Below, one piece after another: positions 1-11,500 of a DNA stretch of 39,005 bases (positions are counted from its first letter, which is position 1; each line of letters opens with the position of its first letter). The DNA lies in the NCBI GenBank assembly GCA_027596195.1, contig JADGJG010000131.1:1-39005 (forward strand), read 5' to 3'. Source of the DNA: Podochytrium sp. JEL0797 (Eukaryota > Chytridiomycota > Chytridiomycetes > Chytridiales > Chytriomycetaceae). The notes under the pieces are model-generated. The model was not told the origin of the DNA. It was given only the letters and a program-made list of their open reading frames with translations, and ran no database searches. The translations under genes and the position numbers were made by a program.

Positions 1-95
1 TGGGAATTTTCCCGTAATATTGTCCCAGACGGTGGCTGCCAACCGCAATTTTCCATAATTTGTGCGGTATAATTTAATTTTCCGTCAAATTTTTA

Positions 96-108
96 CCCCC
101 CCCCCCCC
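96..108. repeat. 13-bp poly-C tract in an intron
   Basis: A run of 13 C lies just inside the intron that starts at 123 (minus strand) of the helicase gene. Bases 1-123 show no recognisable exon on the minus strand; the expected continuation of the LTRNYRSH motif is not found, so the acceptor lies before base 1. Confidence 0.8.
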
Positions 109-123
109 GCCAAAAAAACTCAC

Positions 124-3100
124 AATTCCGAGTCAACTGATACTGCACAGGCCGATGTCTCCCCGCAAATTCCTTTCCCGCCCGCTCCTCCAACACGCCA
201 TAAATCATGCTCGTCAACGCCTGGAATCGGAACGCAGAACCCCTCGAAATCGTTTGCGCCGTGTCTCCAGCAAACATGAGCCCTCGCTCGGGGTTCGCGC
301 AAATCGACACAAGGGGCAACAGTTGTGCCATAGTGAGGTCCTGACAAGCAAAACGCGTCCGTCTTTTGAACTAAAACTCGAAACTCAAAATATCTGCACA
401 AACCTGCACTTCATCGACAAAGATTTCGTGAATCGGCGGACCAGTGTATCGCGTCTGGGACATTGCACGATTGCTTTCATTGACCCTAAACCCAAATTAC
501 CTTCAATACACCTCTTTTTAAAAAAACGCACTCAAAAACAAAAACTCACCTATCCATCGCATCCATCTCCTCCCCCTTCACCCTCTCATACTCCACAAAC
601 AAATCATACATCCGTCCCCTCTGCACTTCCCCTTTAAACGACCCATAACTCCTCTCATTCAACGCCACATACTCGTCTCGCGACAAACACCCCTTCTCCG
701 CCCGCGCAGCCCCAACACTGCCCTTCACGACCCCCATGATTTCATTAAACACCAACGCAGGGTCCATCTTGTGCGTCAACTTGGCGTTCATGTGGCGCCA
801 CCGCTTGTGCAAAAAGGTGTGGTACTCCAAGTCCACAGACTCATCAAACAGTCCCGCAACGTCCTGCACACCACCCTCCACCCCAACCGTGTTTCGGAGC
901 ATACTCGAAAACTTTTTGTACGTCAGAAACAACGGAAAATGACGATCCTCCAACTGCAACAACGAAGCGGGCACCGTCGCGTCGTCTCCCGCCCCGGCAA
1001 CCCCATCCCCAATCCCTTCCTCAAACAGTTCCACACTCTCGTCTCGTGCAACAAACTCCTGCACCTCTCTCACCACCTCCGTCACCCCCGCATCGGGGTC
1101 CACAAACGCGGTACCGGATTCATAACACGTCTTCACCTTCCCCAGAAACTCTTGCACCCGCTGCGCCGCATCCCCCTCCCCACCACCCACCCCAACCCCC
1201 TTCACCAACCTCGCAAAATAATTCTTGACGCGCAAACAAAACTCCGGACTCGCCGTGACAAAAATTTGTCTCAACGCAGCAGCCTGCCGCTGGTGCCTCC
1301 CACCAGCAACATACGTGAAAAACATGTCCAACATTCGAAACACACTGCAACTCGTTTTGCCCGTCCCCGAACGTCCCACAACAACCACACTCCCTTGCCG
1401 CTTCACAATCTCATCCTCGCCTCGACTCAACATGAACGGAAACTCGCGTCCTTCGCCTTTTCCGGCTTCATCCACAAGCAACGACGACACAAACCCCATC
1501 GAGAGTGGGATAAACTTGGCCGTCACTGCCATCTCACACAACACCAACGAATCCACACCTTCCTCCTCCTCATCGCATTGCAACATTCTCCCAGCGTCTC
1601 CACCATCGTCGTCAAACACGACAGGAAATACAAGGTTCGCTCCGGCCGCCAAAAATCTCGCAAGACACCGGCGCACGCGTTCGGGGGAATACGTTTTCTG
1701 GACAGCCACCACGTTTGTCCGAATCTTGTCGACTTCGGAACGTGGACCAAGACCCCAGAGTTTGATGAGTTGACTGTGGGTTTGTGTCAATTCGAGGAAG
1801 GTTACGTCCACTTGCCAGAGGAGGAACAAGTCATCCTGAAATCAAATTTCATCAAAATATATATCAAAAACGCGTGACCAAACATACAAACACTCACAGC
1901 AACTTTCGCCTCCCACATCGGAACCCTTCCCCCTTCCTTCCCGCCCGCACCACCACCACCACAAAGACCTTCATCCCCAAACCATTCCCCACGCGCAATC
2001 CGCATCACTGCCACAAACACATTCCCCAACACGGCCTCCCCCCCGTTCGCACCCACAGCCTTGAACCCGGCCTGCGCGCGATCTCCGAGACAAACTTCCC
2101 AGGCGGCGCCGTCGAGACATGTGGCGTGGAGGGCTTGTGTCGCAAGTGGGAGGAGCGGTTGGAATTCTTCGTATTCCACCGCTGGTTCAGTTTCGTTGGC
2201 AGGAGGATCGAGTGCAACAAGGACAGGAGGGACAGGGTCTTGTTCGATCGGTTGCAACACGTTGATTGGTTCGTTGTTCACGGGTGGAGTCACTTTGGGT
2301 TGATCGCGGACGAGAGTCTCGAATTCTGCGCTCGGCGCCACTGAGGCCGGCATCACGGAGGACTCCAACAGTTCGTCTGCTTGCACTGCGACAGTCTCAG
2401 GGTTGTCCTCCGCCTTCTCCAGCGACTCAGCATCTTGTGTCTCACGTTCGCGGAACTTCTGGACAGCCGACAAAACAAGGTGGCGAATCCCAAACGCGGA
2501 GAACGACTCGGCGGCTTCCACGAGGAGTCGTTTGAGTTGCGACTTGAGGTCGGGAAGTACGGACTCCACGGCGGCGATGGTTCCTGGGTACGGAATGTGC
2601 AGGAAATCCAAGCATTCGTAACCAACGTCGGAAAACGAAACCTTCGTTGACCGCGGGAGAGAAAAATTTAATTTTTCCAAAAGCCGCAAAAAGAGGAAAA
2701 AACGGAAAAACAAACACAAACCTTCTTGCTCTTCTTGTTGCGGTTCTTGATCGCCTTGGCCACAATCTCGCCAAACTCCATCTCGAGAATCCTCACACAT
2801 TCAATCTCATCAACAGCCCGCAAAAGCTCCGCCACCAAGCCCCCCTCGTTCTCGTACTCCTCGTCCCCGACTTCGCATCTCATCACTCCACCAAGCTCTT
2901 GCATCAAATCAGTCACCTTTGACATCTCTTCTTCGCTCAACAACTCCCGACAAGCCTTCTTAAATGTTTCGGGGGCACCTTCGATCTCCGTCATCCGTGC
3001 CATCGCGTCCCACACCACCGTCTTGCACTCGAGAAGCCACGCGATCGCCGGGCGAACCAAGTGTTGAGATCCTAGGGATGTGTGAAGGTGTTGGATTTTG

Positions 3101-4481
3101 GACACGAGGGGCCAGAAGGTCAGAGGCGTGGCACTTGGCATGTGCGAGAAGGAGAGCGGGGCGTATGGCTTGGCGGAGGTGTAATCTTGGACGCGGAGCT
3201 CCTATGTGTGTTCGTATGTGTGGTGTTTCAATTTTTTGATAAAAGAAATGAGAGGGGACGGTGATGGGGAGATAAAATCGACGAAAAAATCAAACCTCAG
3301 GCGACCAGTTCGAGTATGCTCTCATGCACGAAACTGTCATGTACTTGTCCAACTTGCCCGCATCCAGCACTTCTGTGATGGCATACGTCGGGTTTCCCGT
3401 GCCCGAATTGACAGTGTGCGTTGTGACACGCAAAAAGTCGACGGGATCCCATGGTTCTTGAGGCGCGTTTGTCACTTGGATGATGGGTTGATGGACTTGC
3501 TCGCCTTCTTCGTCCTCGGCATCGAGGTGGGAACCCATTGAGTCGAACAGGAACGCGTCGTGTGGGGTGTCATGGGTGTGGTGTCGGGTGGGTGGTGGGT
3601 GTTGCTTCTCAGTGACCTTGGAATCTCCGCAGACTTGTTCGGCTTCCTTGGCAGGAGAATTCGTTTCACTTGGCTTTGGCTCTTGCTCCTCCTTGAGGGC
3701 CCCACGCAATTCGGCAGACACTGCGAGATCAGTTGCACCCAAGTCGCGACGGCAAGTGCGAGGCGTGAGGGATTGCTCTGGTCCCTCGTCCTTGGATTCC
3801 AAGGCAGCCAGCGCACCCATGGCGTCACTCAGACGCTTTGCAGAGACTGGCACGTGGACGGATCCCTGGGTTGGCGTCGCGTCGCCATCGTCGTTGTCTT
3901 CAGCAGTGTCCACCTTGTTCTTGAGGGGCGAAGGGACGCGTGCGAAGAGCGTGGTTCGTGGTGCCGGGGAGTGTGTGAGGGGAAGTGTGAGGGAGGGTGT
4001 GAGTGTGCTTGAGCTGGGAAGTGCGAGGGTACTTGGGTTTGGAAGTGGGTTTCGAAGTGCGAGGGTGCTTGGTTCGGACAGTTTTGGGTTCGTTCTTGGC
4101 TTGGGCGGCGCAAAGCGGACAAAGGCGTGGTAGCGACGAGGGCGGTGCGTGGACAGCGCGTAGTCGGTGATGCGGAGCTCCTGTGGTATTTTTTTTGTTT
4201 AATTCCAGGGAATCCCTAGCTAATCCCTAGCAAAGCCTGGCACAGCCCAGCACAGAGACCCGCAAACACACACACAACACACACACACTCGCACACACTA
4301 CCTCCTGCGACCACGCCGCGTACGCCTTCATAGCGCAGATATTTTGCACAGTCTCGGCAAGAAGCTTCCCGCCCTTTGTTGTTGTGCATTCGATTGCCGC
4401 AAAGGGCGGCTCGCGCGTGCCGTGGTTGTGGCTGGGGCCCGTGGCCAGGGGTGGTTCGAGGAATGTAAGGATGGGAGGCAT
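124..4481 (-). CDS. TRANK1-like superfamily 1 (UvrD/Rep-type) helicase, 3' end outside window
   Basis: Exons (minus): 4481-4302, 4180-3296, 3201-2722, 2641-1898, 1835-550, 485-404, 340-124 and onward past the window edge. All joins are GT-AG and keep frame; about 1,291 residues are visible. The ATG at 4481 is the first good start before the conserved N-terminal segment. The helicase core has Walker A GRSGTGKT (about residues 917-924), then LRQIFVTASPEFC as in TRANK1-type proteins, the Walker B/DEVQ box FVDEVQD split exactly by the 403-341 intron, and the motif GDTAQTISRG. The last visible exon ends in LTRN plus one base, matching the LTxNYR motif, so the rest of the ATPase and any TPR region is missing here. 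The N-terminal 360 residues are Pro/Ser-rich with two EELRxxDY motifs. Family assignment rests on remembered motifs. Function of this family in fungi is poorly known; nucleic-acid helicase or RNA surveillance roles are plausible. Confidence 0.85.
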
Positions 4482-5125
4482 CCTTGCTGCTTCGACTTGG
4501 GTGGGAAAAAAATTTCCACAAGGGGAAAAAAACGATAAAACGGGAAAGAAAACTTTCTCAAATCTCAATCGCGCCTCTTTTCGCGTTCTGCTCGCTTTCC
4601 TGCCACCCAAGAAAGTCCGTATCTAACAGAGTGGAAAGTTTTGTCCGTGTCACATTCGAGAAAGCGTTTGTTGCCTTGGGTGCCTTAATTCATGGGACTC
4701 AGGCCACCCAAGCGGGTGTGCCGGTAGCTGCAGATATGCGTATATAAAGTAAAAGGGTTTCCGTTGAGTAACGAACGCCTTTTGCCGAGCCACAGAATCA
4801 TTTTAAAAGCCACTTTTAACACCATCTCCGCCAGCTGTCGCGGGCGCGTTTGTGACTCATTCATCTTGTAACAAAAAACTTCCAATTACTCTCAATGGTA
4901 ATCATTTTTTTCATGTTCTACATGAACACATCATTGCTTCCATCAAAGATATATCCTTGATCGGGAAAAAAATGAGTTGGGAACGAAATTTTCTTAAATG
5001 GAAAAAAAAATTCCATTCAACAACAATCGTGCGTGATTGCTTCATCAAGAATTTATCTTTTCCCCGTTTGCTTTAAGTTTGAGTTCATTCAGGTTCATTC
5101 TCGTCATTTTCTTTTCAAAATCTCT
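4482..5125. other. Divergent intergenic region between helicase and fungalysin
   Basis: A 644-bp gap between two divergently transcribed genes, the largest in the window apart from the array. It holds several A/T runs and no convincing ORF. It should contain both promoters. The minus-strand frame of the helicase stays open upstream of its ATG to 4610, so a longer N-terminus cannot be ruled out. Confidence 0.6.
4740..4748 (+). promoter_or_regulatory. TATA-like element
   Basis: GTATATAAA lies 378 bp upstream of the fungalysin ATG. It resembles a TATA box, but the distance would imply a long 5' leader, so a link to this gene is uncertain. Confidence 0.25.
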
Positions 5126-7484
5126 ATGCACCCGCCAGCATTCTTCTTCAGTATTCTTGCATTGTCGTCTGCGATTACGAGCACCACTTCAGCTCCTGTG
5201 CGCGCAAGAGATGCGCGTGCAATGCAACCATTCTATCAACCTGTGGCATCTGCTGGTCCAACCAATCCCACTGGTTTCAACTTTGTTTCTTCAGCTTCCA
5301 GTGTCGGTACCAGGGATTCATCCATGACAGTGCAAGACGCAACCATTATGGTAGAGCACTACTTGATGTCGGCAATGAACATGAGCACCAGCGATTTTTT
5401 AGTCATGAATGCGTAAGTGTTATGCCCCCAATCACTCCTTTTCTGTTCTCCCTTTCTGAGAATTTTTTTTCAGATATACCTCGGACATGTCTGGAATCGC
5501 GCACGTGTACGCCACCCAAATGTTCCAAGGCCTTCCAATCGCCAACGCCGTTTCCAACTTCAACATCGCACCCGCCGGGGAAATGATGAGCATGCAGCAC
5601 AGTTTCGTTCCTGACGAAATTATGAGTACCGCGACTCCCGTTCAGAAACGCGATGTGCCAATGATTACGGCTGATCAAGCCGTGTTGATGTTTGCTCAAC
5701 AGAGTGGATTGTCAGTTGCAGATAAGCTCACCGCTACCCCGGGCGTCGAAGGTGGAATGGTTGTTTCTGGTGCTAGTTTTGCTATGCAGCCGATTCAAGC
5801 GACTCAAAAGTACTATCAGATGGCGGACTGCCTTGTTCACACGTGGGATTTGAGTGTCAATATGAACAACGCTTGGTATACTTTCTCTCTCTTTTTTCCC
5901 TTCTCCTTTATTCTAATAACGCCCATATTCTAGGCAAAATGCGTTTGTGAACTCTGCTTCCGGTGAAGTTGTTGGAGTATCCAATTGGACGTCGGATGCT
6001 GCTGCCCCAGTTGCTAGCCCAGTTGCTGCTGCCCCAACCGCTGCTACCTCTACCGCTCCTGCAGCTCCTGCCGCTTCCGCTGCTACCGCTCCTGCTGTTG
6101 TCGCTCCTGCTGCTGCTCCAGTTGCTGTTGCTCCAGCTCAAGCTGCTACTCCTCCTGCTGCTGCTGCTGCGCCAGTTGCTGCACCCGGAGGCATCCTTCC
6201 AGCCACCTACAACGTGATTCCCATCGGAAAAACAGACATCGCTCAAAACAACGGCCAAACCGCGCTCACAAGTCCCTGGAACCTCCAAGCCTCCCCCAAC
6301 GGCTGGCAAAACGTGGGCGGAACAACTCCCACCATTGACCTCACTGGAAACAACGTGATTGCGCAGTCGAACCCAGGCAACGTGAAGGACGCGGCTGCAC
6401 TGGTGAAACTCACTCGGCCTGTGAATGCGAATTTGCAGTTTGCTTTTCAGTTTGATGCTGCTCAGGCTCCCACGCTTCCTGCCAACCGTGATGCGGCGAC
6501 TACCAACATGTTTTACGTTGCCAACAGCATGCATGATATTTTCTATAATTATGGGTTCACGGAGGCTGCTGGGAACTTCCAGACGAGCAACAACGGAAAA
6601 GGAGGGGCTGCCAATGACGCTGTGATCGCCAATTCGCAAGGTTTTTTTAAATTGATTGTGCGCTTGGCCGAAAAAATTCACTGATTCTCAATTCCTCTCA
6701 TCCAAACGCAACAGACGGATCCGGCACAAATAACGCCAACTTCGCCAGTCCCCCCGACGGTCAACCCGGCATTATGCGAATGTTCACCTTCACGACCACA
6801 ACCCCGAACCGCGACGGCGCTCTCGACAATGGTGTCATCTCGCATGAAATGACGCATGGACTTTCCAACCGACTCACGGGAGGTCCCGCGAATGCCAATT
6901 GTCTCCAGACTTTGGAAGCTGGAGGGATGGGTGAAGGGTGGAGTGACATGTTTGCTCTTATGACCAGTCTACCGGACGCTAATACGCGTACCAATGATGT
7001 TGTGACGGGTGCGTATGTTACCAACACTGCCAAGGGGGTGCGAATGTTCCCGTACAGCACCAACATTGTCACGAATCCACACATGTTCAGCGACCTGACC
7101 AAACTCAATGAAGTGCACAACATTGGAGAAGTGTGGACAACCATGTTGAACGAAGTCATGTGGAACATGATTGACGTAGCGGGTGGAAAGACTCCAGCGG
7201 CTCAGATTGTTTCGAGTGCGGGTGCTGGGACTGGGAACACGGATTTGATGTTGTTGTTGATTCAGGGGATGAAGATGCAACCGTGCAATCCGACTTTTAT
7301 TCAGGCGAGGGATGCGATTAATGCGGCGGAACAGGTTATGTTTGCGGGGAAGTATCAGTGTGCGATTGCGAATGGGTTTGCGAAGAGGGGGATGGGGGTG
7401 AATGCGGCGAGTACGGGGGTTGCTGGGACGGGTACGTTCACGAACAATCAGGATTTACCGGCGGGTTGCGCAAAGACTTTTTAA
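5126..7484 (+). CDS. Secreted M36 metallopeptidase (fungalysin)
   Basis: Exons 5126-5412, 5474-5875, 5934-6640, 6715-7484; 721 residues. The protein begins with a signal peptide (MHPPAFFFSILALSSAI, cleavage near residue 23), then an inhibitory FTP/PepSY-type propeptide. The catalytic domain carries the zinc motif HEMTH (about 509-513), with the third ligand E539 in GGMGEGWSD, 26 residues after the second His as in known fungalysins. NSQDGSGTNNANF and TGGPAN are also family hallmarks. The fungalysin family secretes a self-processed endopeptidase that degrades extracellular protein such as collagen or elastin; the host or substrate here is unknown. An unusual feature is an Ala/Pro-rich stretch of roughly 75 residues (about 5995-6190) between propeptide and catalytic domain. 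Start chosen because it gives the signal peptide directly. Confidence 0.95.
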
Positions 7485-7491
7485 TTATTCA

Positions 7492-7497
7492 AATAAA
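7492..7497 (+). terminator. Polyadenylation signal of the fungalysin gene
   Basis: AATAAA lies 8 bp after the stop codon of the M36 gene. The spacing is short but typical of this compact sequence. Confidence 0.4.
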
Positions 7498-7610
7498 TGG
7501 AGATTCAATGGAGCCGTATGCGAAAGATGAAAGCGATAATCTTAACCTCTTTGGGGGAGGTTGTCACGATTTATTTCTCGCTCAGACTCTCCCATTCCCT
7601 GACCTGCATG

Positions 7611-8475
7611 TCATCCTCCACAAAAGTGACCACAACGGCCCAAGGAGACGCGTCTGCAATCAAATCCAGCGTCGTCCTGCGATGGTGACGGATGCGAAGG
7701 CGTTGGCTCCAGACTCATTGCTTCCTCCTGCGATAGCGACAGATGCGAAGGCGTCGAATCCAGGCTCACTGGTTCCTCAGTGGGAGCGGCGGCAGCACCA
7801 GCACGAGCGCGCGGCTTTCGACGGCGGTTTTTTGCCCTGCGCATTTCACCGGGTTTACTAGTGGCTCTGATTGGGCCTGCAGATGTGGGGTCCTTGATAT
7901 GGGCAGCAACGGAATCAGCAGGCACAGTAGCATCAGCAGCACTCGCAAGGGAATCGATGGTTGTTGCGGCCAAACTCGACGCGTTGGCGGAATCCGCGGG
8001 TTTGTTTTCAATGGTGGCACATTCACGAGGCGCACAGTGTCCCCGTCGGAGCGCAGCGAATAAAACGGGTGTTTGTGGAAGTGAGAGGTTGGTTTCCAAT
8101 GGCAATGAAGGGGAATCCAATTACCATCAAAGATGATACAGCAATGGAAGCTGTCTGGATTCTTAAGCGGCAATTCCTCGTTTCAAGAGTGATTTGGAGC
8201 AGCAGCTTTACATCTTTGCGTATCCGATATTCCGGCAACGTCCGCTTGAGGGCCGCAAACGCCCGCGTCTGCGAAGCGAGCAACTCGAGTTGCGAAGGAG
8301 GTCCCTGCATTGCCTGATCATCCTGCTCCCAGGCCTTGGAAACCGCTGCTTGCACGTGCTCAAGAACCACCTCGAGTGGCATGGGTGCAGGTTCTTTCAC
8401 ACCTTCGCCATCCTCTGCCGGTTCCGCTTGCACCACACACATGGCAAACAAAACATGCGTAATGAGGCTGTGCAT
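7611..8475 (-). CDS. Hypothetical protein, possibly secreted, low-complexity C-terminus
   Basis: I do not recognise this gene. The model is exon 8475-8027 joined to 7974-7611 (52-bp intron), 270 residues; unspliced, the first frame stops at 8023 after 150 residues. The N-terminus MHSLITHVLFAMCVVQA is hydrophobic and could be a signal peptide. The middle is helical and charged (KAWEQDDQ, TRAFAALKRTLPEYRIRKD). The second exon has a basic cluster (MRRAKNRRRKPRARAG) followed by an imperfect duplicated unit around LDSTPSHLSLSQ and LEPTPSHPSPSQ. It is convergent with the fungalysin gene and ends 126 bp from that stop. The splice pair is phase-correct but the acceptor is weak. A basic tract after a signal peptide is odd, so the start or exon structure may be wrong. 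Confidence 0.38.
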
Positions 8476-8574
8476 GATGCGTCAATCGCAGCCCCTATTT
8501 GATAAGGATTCGCGCTACGAAAAAATTGCGTTTGGTCGATACGCATTGTCTTTCTGATTCCCTTTTCTTATTAA

Positions 8575-11500
8575 TCAACTACTCTTCTTGGCTTCAACCG
8601 ATGAGCCTCCCCATCCGCCAAAAAATCCCAACCTGCTTGCAGGCCGATTCGGAGCTCCATTCGCAACACCCTCCACCTCCCCCTTCACAACAACCGGACC
8701 ACTCGCCCCAGCAGTCACCCCCTCACCCCCCTTCCCACCCGCATCCTGCTTCTTCTCCCCAGCCTCCTGAATCAAGAACGAAATCCACAAGTCCGTAAAC
8801 GTCTCCCCAGCCCCACCACCCCCAGGACTCCGCGCGCTCTTGTTCGCACTGGCACCACCTCCTCCTCCAACCGCCCGCAACAACCCGATCTTGACTTTAT
8901 CCTCATCATTGAGCTTCAACACGCTCGCAATCACAGTCAACATCTCGAACCGCTTCGAATCGCCTCGTTGGGTGCCAAGGAACTGCACAATCAGATTGCT
9001 CACGAGACGTCGGTCGACTTGGTTATCAGCGGACGCGGCGCGGCGGATGGCTTCGCTGAGGTACGTTTCGAGGCTGATTACGCGGCCGCGCAGTTTGCCG
9101 ATTTCGGCGGTACGTTCTTGGAGTTGGTGTTGGTCCGACGAGTTGGGGGCTGTTGTGTCGATTTGGGAGAGTTGGAGTTCCGCCGATTCGGCCCGCGCGC
9201 GGTATTCTTGGAGGTGGTGCGTGGCGGTGGTGAGTTGTTTGGAGATGGTTTCGACAGCCATATCGATTTCCGATTGTTTGGCTGCAATAAAAACAAACAT
9301 CAGTTGACGCCAAAATCAGCAGTCAGCTTGGTCACTTACACGCCTGAAACTCTTCCAACACACTCTGCAAATTCCCCAACCCAATCAAATCCCTCTCCCG
9401 CCCCTTCACCGCCTCCTCCAACAACGCCCTCGCCTCCATCGCATCGCGCTGCGCCTGTTCCGCATTCTCCTCCGCCATTTGCAACTGCACCGTGCTATCC
9501 GACACCATACTCTCCCACGTCTCACGTTCACGTTCGAGCGCGTCGAGTTGGTGTTTGTACTCGTCCATCGTGGATTGCGTTTTAAGCAGGTCTTGGGAGT
9601 AGGATTCTTCCGATTCAGCCATGTAGTGTTGCAAGGTGGTGAGTTGTTGGAGGAGTTTTTCGTTTTCGAGTGTGAGGTGCGTGATTTGCGTTTGGAGGGA
9701 GACGAGTTCGTCGGTGGAGGTGGATGGGAGTGGGGTGGATGCAGCGGCGGTGACGGAGGCGATTTGGAGTTGCGAGTCGGACACGACGGTGGTGAGGTCG
9801 GCGATTTGGGATTTGAGGAGGTGTTTTTCGTCAGTGAGGTTAGCGATTTGTTGGGTCAAGGATTCGACGTGGGAGCGGAGGTTTTTGTTGGATTCCTGGG
9901 GTCAAAACATGTGTTGGCAAAAACGGCGCGATACCCCAAACAAAACTAGTGCAAAAGAAAACAAACCATTTCTTCTTGAAGCTTGGGAGCCAACGTAGTT
10001 TTGACCTTGTTCATTTTGTCCATCAGGACTCGGTGCTCTGAAGAAAGGGCATCCTTCTCGGAAGAAACCGAGTTGAAGTTCAATTGCAACTGCGATAGAG
10101 CGTGCGACTTGTCTTCCAACTCGGCGTTCAAATCCACCATCATTTGCTCGTACTCTGAGCCAAATAAAGGATGAGTTTAGCACACATATCTTTCAAGACC
10201 TGCAAAAAAAAACACAAACCAGCCTTCACAGACCCCATCACACTCGCATCCACCTCCACCCCCTTCTCACCACCCGCACCATCCGCCAACGCCGCACCCA
10301 CCACATCCTTCAACCGATTCAACCCCTCCTTCAACGACACCGGCACCACCTCCAACTCCCCAAACTCCAACCTCGCCAAATCCCCCTTACTCTCCACCGA
10401 CTCCACAATCATCACAACAACACCTTCCACTTCACCCACCATCTGCATCCACTGGCGGTCAAACGACTCCTTATCAGACACACCAAGCGCCGTCAATTCC
10501 TCCACACGCGAGCGGAGCGTCACTTCAACAGACTCCAACTCCCGCAACGCCGACTCGAGTTCCACAACCCGTGTCTGCGCAGCCGCGAGTTGCGTTTGAG
10601 ATTCCATCACCGTATTCTCATACGTTTGCGTCAACTCCGCGAGCTGGTGCACCAGAGACTCACGCTCACGTTCGCTATACGACAACTGCTGCTGCAATTC
10701 AGGAACCTCCCCCGCATTCGCACTCACACTCACAGACATGGTTTCAACCTCCCTCCTCAACTGCACCACAACCGCGTCTTTCTCCTCCACAGCCGCCTCA
10801 AGCGCCTCCATCGAATCCTGCAACGACTCAACGCGTCTCGTCAATTCACCCACGAGCGTTTCCTTCTCCACCACAGTCGCTTGCAATACTTGCGTAGAGT
10901 CCCGCAACGTTTCCACGAGATCAGAGGATTCCGTGACGCGGGTTTCGAGGGTCGCGTTGAGGTCGCTGAGCGACATGTTGCGCGATTCAAGGGTCGACAT
11001 GGACTCTTGCAGTTGTTGCAGGGTCGAGGATAACTCGTCAACTTGTTGCGAGAGGTCGTTGCTCGATTCGACGGTTTGTTGCATTTTGGTGGTCAGTTTC
11101 GCGTGTTTGGTTTCGAGGGCGTGTAGGGATTCGGTGAGTGTTGTGTTGTCGGTCCGGAGGGTCGCGTTCTCGGTGCGTAAAGTGGAAGCTTCGGATTCGA
11201 GAGCGGCGGTGGTGGATTTAAGGGTTTCCAGTTGGAGTTCGGACTCGAGGGTGACGGTGCGGTTCGGGGAGTCTTCTGAAGTGGAAGATTCCTTGGTGGG
11301 GGTAGCAGCCGCAAGGGCGGAGTCGAGTTGATCTTGGAGTTGGGCGCAGAGGGATTCCTGTTCTTGCGCCTTGAATTCCAAGTTGGAGGAGGCTTCTTGG
11401 GTGAGTTTGAGAGACTGGGTGAGGTCGCGGATGGTGGTTTGTTGGCCCTCGATTTCGGATTGGAGGAACTGCAGTTCTTCGGTAAGGTGTGCGGTTTCCT

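Noticed and set aside
771..1877. 368-residue plus-strand ORF
   Set aside because: It is antisense to helicase exon 5, rich in His/Arg/Pro in the way shadow frames are, and has no recognisable motif.
1802..2800. 332-residue minus ORF as a separate gene
   Set aside because: It reads through introns 2721-2642 and 1897-1836; splicing joins it to flanking helicase exons with correct phase.
5908..6681. 257-residue Ser-rich minus-strand ORF
   Set aside because: It mirrors the Ala/Pro codon repeats of the fungalysin linker on the opposite strand; composition is an artefact of GCT/CCA repeats.
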